From positions 1 to 64,000 of the forward strand of contig JAGXFQ010000007.1 of NCBI GenBank assembly GCA_024637145.1: a DNA stretch of 64,000 nucleotides, given 5' to 3'. Under the pieces are notes generated by a model, which worked only from the letters and a program-made list of their open reading frames with translations, was not told the DNA's origin and ran no database searches. Within the stretch, counting starts at the first letter, position 1. Each line of letters opens with the position of its first letter. This DNA is from Desulfobulbaceae bacterium (GTDB lineage Bacteria > Desulfobacterota > Desulfobulbia > Desulfobulbales > SURF-16). Shown piece after piece: positions 60,280-64,000 of the stretch. The position numbers were made by a program, and so were the translations under genes.

Positions 60280-61581
60280 TCACCACCTCTTGTTGCCCCG
60301 GCTCTCCCGGTCGCTCTTGGTGCCCCGGCCTTGCCGGCTGCTTCGGCCCCGTTCGCTTGAATTCCGCTCCATCCTGCCGTTGTCGCTCCGGTTGAAGATA
60401 TTTTCCCGGCGCAAGGCCGGTGCTCTTGTTCCTTGCCGGGCCTGACTGTGTTCAAGCCGGGTTTGTTCCTGCCGGCTATTTTCGAGGCGCTGGCGCTCCT
60501 TGGAGTAGGGGGCGGTATCTTGGCCCATCTGGCGCTGACGGCTGAACTCGTGCTGCTTTTGTCTGTCACGTTCGGCCCGTTCGCGGGCCTGCCTTTTAAA
60601 ATCAAGAGGTTGCCGTTGCTGGCCAGGGCGCTGCCTTGTTGGGCGGTCCCGGTCCCGAAGTTCAGGGAAACCACGGGTGTCACGGCGATACACCCGGGAG
60701 GGGGGGACGGAGTGGCCATATTTTCTGGCCGTGCTCTTGTTGCGGAAGGCGACACCCCGCCGGTGCCTCGGGTCGTGGACCCAGGGGCCAGGCCTGGCCA
60801 GCCACTGGTCGGGCCGGACAAATCTTGGCCGCCTCTGGGCATGGAGGTAAATGGTATGGCGGTGCCAATCAAAAGAGCTCCAGGTACCGAAGATAAATCC
60901 GAAAGAGAGGGTGGGCCAGTAGGAGATGCCGACCCTGATGGTTCCCCCGGGGGGGCCCCAGTAAGAGGGAGGGTAGGCCGGATACCACCACGGCCCATAG
61001 ATGTATAAGGGGTTATAATACGGCACGTAGATGACCCTGGGGTCGGCCGTTTCGATAAGGATCGTCTCCTGTTCGACAATGACCTGCTGTTTGGCGGAGG
61101 TGGTGAGGTTGCCTTGGGCATAGGCCCTGGCCCGCAGTTCCTGGACCGTGTCCATAACCTGGGTCTCCTGGGCCAGAAAGGCGTTGCCGAGGTGGGTGGT
61201 CTCGCTGATCCGCTCACTCATGAGGGCCAGGACGGCAGGGACGTGACAGATTGCCTTGACGCTGGGGTCCCAGTTTTTGTCCAGAAGCGCTCTGTCTAAG
61301 GCCTCGCCCTGCAGGTTGGGGTGCTTCCTGAGCCAGCGGTCAGCCTCAATGATTTCCAGGGGATAGGTTGATGCCATCAAGACCTGGGCCAGGAGGGCAT
61401 CAGGATAGAGGGCAACGGGCGCCAGCATCTGGGCGAGTTCCTCCTGGCTGTAGTTGTCAGCCAGCTCCAGCGTGTCCATCTCCCGGGCCTGGGCCCAAGG
61501 TGGCCCCCCTGGGCCGGCCAGAGAGAAGAGCGGGATGATGAACAGGGCGATGGTCAGAGGGAAGAGTGTGGCTGCCTTCAT
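60280..61581 (-). CDS. DUF3300 family exported protein
   Basis: A 433-residue protein with a signal peptide (LFPLTIALFIIPLFSLAGPGGPPWAQA). The DUF3300 core is clear: LAPVALYPDALLAQVLMASTYPLEIIEADRWLRKHPNLQ, then DPSVKAICHVPAVLALMSE and VIYVPYYNPLYIYGPWWYPAYPPSYWGPP. The C-terminal 170 residues are extremely basic and Gln/Arg/Ser-rich (RDRDRPTRQRPGQQRQP, RMERNSSERGRSSRQGRG), likely disordered. Function is unknown. It precedes the DUF2950 gene, so the two are probably translated together. Confidence 0.92.
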   Translation of the reverse strand: MKAATLFPLTIALFIIPLFSLAGPGGPPWAQAREMDTLELADNYSQEELAQMLAPVALYPDALLAQVLMASTYPLEIIEADRWLRKHPNLQGEALDRALLDKNWDPSVKAICHVPAVLALMSERISETTHLGNAFLAQETQVMDTVQELRARAYAQGNLTTSAKQQVIVEQETILIETADPRVIYVPYYNPLYIYGPWWYPAYPPSYWGPPGGTIRVGISYWPTLSFGFIFGTWSSFDWHRHTIYLHAQRRPRFVRPDQWLARPGPWVHDPRHRRGVAFRNKSTARKYGHSVPPSRVYRRDTRGFPELRDRDRPTRQRPGQQRQPLDFKRQARERAERDRQKQHEFSRQRQMGQDTAPYSKERQRLENSRQEQTRLEHSQARQGTRAPALRRENIFNRSDNGRMERNSSERGRSSRQGRGTKSDRESRGNKRW

Positions 61582-61797
61582 GATGTCTCCTCATGGGCCG
61601 GGGCAATGGGGCCTGCCTCGGGCTGGGCCAGGGCAATCCCTTTGCGGGAGTGGGCCGGGAAATGTGGACAAACTACGTTCCACTCTTCATCTTTAAAAGA
61701 TATACTTTATAAGAAGATATGCGCAAAAAAATGTTCCGGAACCACGGCAAAGAATCCCGGGATCACAGAGCCTGGAGTACCAAATTTCAACAGGTAC

Positions 61798-62082
61798 TCA
61801 GCTCTCTTCCTGGGGCGGCACTTTTTCAACCCTCTGTTTGGGGGCGCTGTCCGGAAAGACTTTGTGAAACCGGGTGCGCAGATAGAGGGTCTCCACTTTC
61901 TTTCTGGCCCACTCGGTGCGGCGCAGGAGCTTGAGGCTGGAGGTCATGGTGGGCTCCTTGGTGAAGCAGTTGATGGGCAGCTTCTTGGCCAGTCTTTTCC
62001 AGCCGTAATGGTCAACCAGGCGGGTGAGAATCATCTCCAGGGTGATGCCGTGCAGGGGGTCCTTGGGCTTGACGCTCTTCAT
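61798..62082 (-). CDS. VF530 family DNA-binding protein
   Basis: A 94-residue protein of the VF530/DUF2132 family: KDPLHGITLEMILTRLVDHYGW, KRLAKKLPINCFTKEPTMTSSLKLLRRTEWARKKVETLYL. This pattern is strongly conserved in the family; a structure-based DNA-binding role is proposed for relatives. The C-terminus carries an extra RFHKVFPDSAPKQRVEKVPP tail. The start codon overlaps the stop of the upstream exonuclease gene by four bases, so the two are translationally coupled. Confidence 0.92.
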   Translation of the reverse strand: MKSVKPKDPLHGITLEMILTRLVDHYGWKRLAKKLPINCFTKEPTMTSSLKLLRRTEWARKKVETLYLRTRFHKVFPDSAPKQRVEKVPPQEES

Positions 62083-62684
62083 GCTCTCTCCTTGGTCAGG
62101 GCCAGGTAGAGTTTACGGCCTACCCAGGCATCGGTGGCCGCGTACTGGAGCTGGTGAGGGGCCAGCACATCCTTGGCCCAGTTGGAGGTCTGGGCCCCCT
62201 TGGAGATGCGGAAGCCCAGGAGCACGGCAGCCAGGCCACGCAGGCCGTGGTTCTTGATGCCCGCCTTTTTGGCCAGATCGGCCAGGTCCACAAAACCGGC
62301 AGCCTTGAAGGGGGCCATCCTGGCAAGCTCCCGGAAGTCGTAGTCCAGGCCTACCCCGGTCTTGATAATGGCTGGGTCGGCTAAGAGCTCAAGCAGGGGT
62401 GGGGCCAGGCCCAGGTGTTTGAACTGGAAGATGAAAACCTCTGTCTCGCTGGCCAGCTGCAGAAGCGAAGGCAGATAGCTTTCTCCCTTGGTGTATGCCG
62501 GTCTGGTTTCCGTATCAAAGCCGAGCAGGCGGTGGCCGGCAAGCCGGGCCATGGCCGCCGTCAGTTCCGTCTCGGTGCGCACCACCGTCACTGGCCCTGT
62601 CCATTGCGCCATGGGGCAGCCGTTTATCTCATCTTTGCTCATCCGGCGGCTGAAGCCGGGCTGACCTGTTTTGCTCTCACTCAT
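62079..62684 (-). CDS. 3'-5' exonuclease, DEDDy type
   Basis: A 201-residue nuclease of the RNase D/WRN exonuclease class. Metal-binding residues are present: Asp57 and Glu59 (GFDTETRP), Asp114 (GVGLDYDF) and the Exo III pair Tyr181 with Asp185 (YAATDAWVG). No HRDC or helicase domain is fused. The substrate (DNA or RNA) is not determined. The stop overlaps the VF530 start by four bases. An in-frame ATG at about residue 25 (MAQWTG) is an alternative start. Confidence 0.92.
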   Translation of the reverse strand: MSESKTGQPGFSRRMSKDEINGCPMAQWTGPVTVVRTETELTAAMARLAGHRLLGFDTETRPAYTKGESYLPSLLQLASETEVFIFQFKHLGLAPPLLELLADPAIIKTGVGLDYDFRELARMAPFKAAGFVDLADLAKKAGIKNHGLRGLAAVLLGFRISKGAQTSNWAKDVLAPHQLQYAATDAWVGRKLYLALTKERA

Positions 62685-62930
62685 CTCTGTTGGGGTCCGT
62701 TTTTTTTAGTTCAGGGTGTGGAAAATGACCTCCTATGATAAGCGGCTTTACATTTTTTTGCCACCTCCGGGTGGCAAGCGGTGCAAAAGGCACGGCTGCC
62801 TCTGCTCTCCTTGAGCAGAACCAGGCGGCCTCAGCCACCCTTGCCCCCTAAATTTCGTCCTGCCTTGACATTTCCCTGTTGCCTGTCAAAATGTGTAACT
62901 GGGGTCTTAAAATGAAAGGGGGAGGAGCTC

Positions 62931-63110
62931 ATGACCAGGGGCAGCACAGAAAAAACAGAGATGTTGCCAGACAGCAGGCCGGAGGCGGATCAGTTTCGGC
63001 GCCGGCAGCCAGAGCTCCACACCGGCCCCTGTGGCCAAAGGCTGCAGGCGGCTTGTGCCATAAAGGAAGCCCCTTCCCTCGATGTTGGAGATACGCTTCT
63101 TCTCCCCTAA
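62931..63110 (+). CDS. Possible 59-residue protein of unknown function
   Basis: ATG 62931 follows GGGGGAGGAG at good spacing and opens MTRGSTEKTEMLPDSRPEA, ending LPSLD-type residues and a TAA at 63108-63110, 14 bases before the next gene. It contains two cysteines (GPCGQ and AACA). It is too short for a family and its composition is not decisive. The strong ribosome-binding site and the tight spacing to the phosphatase-like gene support it. Confidence 0.35.
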   Translation: MTRGSTEKTEMLPDSRPEADQFRRRQPELHTGPCGQRLQAACAIKEAPSLDVGDTLLLP

Positions 63111-63124
63111 GCTCAGGCCGGCCT

Positions 63125-64000
63125 ATGCTGAAACCAGATTATAGCAACAGTATTGTCAATCTGGTCTCTTCTTTGACCCAGGGCCTGGGTCAAAGAGGGA
63201 ATGACTATGCACCCCTTGTGGAGCTGGGTGCCCTGGCCCTGGGTGATCAGCCCCTGGTTCTGCTCATTCTTGATGGGCTGGGGGACACTTTTTTACAGGG
63301 TTTCCCTGAGAGTTTCCTCTGCCGCCACCGGCAAGGGCGGCTCACCTCGGTCTTTCCGCCCACCACGGCAGCGGCAGTGACCAGCTTTTTTACCGGTGTT
63401 GCTCCCCAGCAGCACGCCGTCACCGGCTGGCACACCTATTTCAAGGAGTTGGGGGTGGTGGCCACGGTTCTGCCCTTTCAGCCCCGCTATGGCGGCAGCT
63501 CTTTTGCAGAGAGGGGTATTTCCCCGGGCCAGCTCATCGGCCAGGACTCCCTGCTCAGCAGCCTGCCCCTTCCCTGTCATGCCCTCTTGCCGCACCACCT
63601 TGTCGATTCCGCGTATAGCCGGGCCCTCTCCGGCAGGGCCAGTCGCCATGGCTTTGCCACCCTTACCGAAATGTTCAGCACTCTTATTGCCCTGGTAGAG
63701 CCCCAGAGGCCTGGTTTGATCATTGCCTATTGGCCGGAGCTGGACAGTCTGGCCCATCTCCATGGCATGGGCAGTGAGGAAGCGGCTCACCATTTCCTGG
63801 AGCTGGATCAGGGCTGCCGGGAGACCTTCTCTCTTCTGGAGGCGCGCGGCGCCAAGGTGGTGGTCACTGCCGACCATGGCCTGATTGACACCTGTCCCGA
63901 GCACATTATTTATCTCAAAGAGCATCCGCAGCTTGCCGCCACCCTGACCCTGCCTCTGTGCGGCGAGCCTCGCTGCGCCTATTGCTATGTGCACGCCCAT
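63125..64000 (+). CDS. Alkaline phosphatase-superfamily phosphodiesterase, partial
   Basis: A frame from ATG 63125 that stays open to the end of the window (292 residues visible, 3' end cut off). It belongs to the alkaline phosphatase superfamily (type I phosphodiesterase/nucleotide pyrophosphatase). The metal-binding Asp50 is in LLILDGLGD, the nucleophile Thr is in SVFPPTTAAAVTSFFTG (Thr80 or Thr81), and DSLAHLHG and VVTADHGL are later metal-site segments. No signal peptide is seen. Its substrate is unknown. A 59-residue candidate gene lies 14 bases upstream. Confidence 0.88.
   Translation, partial: MLKPDYSNSIVNLVSSLTQGLGQRGNDYAPLVELGALALGDQPLVLLILDGLGDTFLQGFPESFLCRHRQGRLTSVFPPTTAAAVTSFFTGVAPQQHAVTGWHTYFKELGVVATVLPFQPRYGGSSFAERGISPGQLIGQDSLLSSLPLPCHALLPHHLVDSAYSRALSGRASRHGFATLTEMFSTLIALVEPQRPGLIIAYWPELDSLAHLHGMGSEEAAHHFLELDQGCRETFSLLEARGAKVVVTADHGLIDTCPEHIIYLKEHPQLAATLTLPLCGEPRCAYCYVHAH

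Noticed and set aside
60234-61217. Upstream extension of the DUF2950 frame (about 328 codons more) overlapping the DUF3300 gene.
   Set aside because: The extension is Pro/Ser/Arg-rich without family character; the signal-like N-terminus and ribosome-binding site support the start at 60233.

Overview
The window looks like chromosome of a strictly Gram-negative, probably anaerobic Desulfobacterota bacterium, most likely Desulfobulbales-like. This is an inference from the housekeeping gene order (ispE, tRNA-Gln, prs, rplY, pth, carD, and then coaE, rho, rpmE, prfA, prmC, murA), DUF1844 and DUF6178-type proteins, a PEP-CTERM protein and the codon composition. No rRNA or other decisive marker is present, so the genus cannot be named.

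Layout. 1-3400 is an accessory tract with non-coding mosaic repeats, a RelE/Phd-type toxin-antitoxin pair and a Fic enzyme. It lies against the 3' end of a tRNA-Gln(CUG) gene. 3574-19867 is a dense core block: cysS, serA, ispE, tRNA-Gln(UUG), prs, rplY, pth, carD, an rluD-type synthase, coaE, rho, rpmE, prfA, prmC and murA. One large repeat island at 12.3-12.75 kb interrupts it. 20-25 kb holds a DUF166 protein, an alcohol dehydrogenase, two unknown genes, a PP2C phosphatase remnant and a rare bacterial PFK-2/FBPase-2-like bifunctional protein. 25-28 kb carries an ABC-F ATPase and cfa.

28.6-38 kb is a compact alpha-glucan operon: glgE, a treS-maltokinase fusion, glgB and malQ. TreS makes maltose from trehalose, the maltokinase domain phosphorylates it, GlgE extends glucan from maltose-1-phosphate, GlgB branches it and MalQ rearranges it. 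Genes for an MFS transporter, MgtE and a DUF2062 protein follow. 41.9-46.2 kb is a redox and copper region: an exported cupredoxin, a small His-rich membrane protein, a three-Cys ferredoxin, and copB/copA encoding an outer-membrane copper protein and a Tat-exported multicopper oxidase.

46.4-64 kb has an ADP-ribosylglycohydrolase, a stand-alone RAM-domain protein, a minus-strand topB to ftsH cluster, a DUF6178 protein, an acetyltransferase, cvfB, a PEP-CTERM protein gene lying between duplicated segments, truA, a DUF2950/DUF3300 pair, a VF530 protein overlapping a DEDDy exonuclease, and the start of an alkaline phosphatase-superfamily gene that runs off the right end.

The items most worth following up are: the PEP-CTERM cassette inserted at a junction that also survives uninterrupted next to it; the rpmE leader with its own promoter and a terminator-like hairpin; the PFK-2/FBPase-2 homologue near a GlgE operon; and the cupredoxin plus His-rich membrane protein pair. 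No CRISPR array, complete insertion sequence, prophage or obvious defence island was seen.
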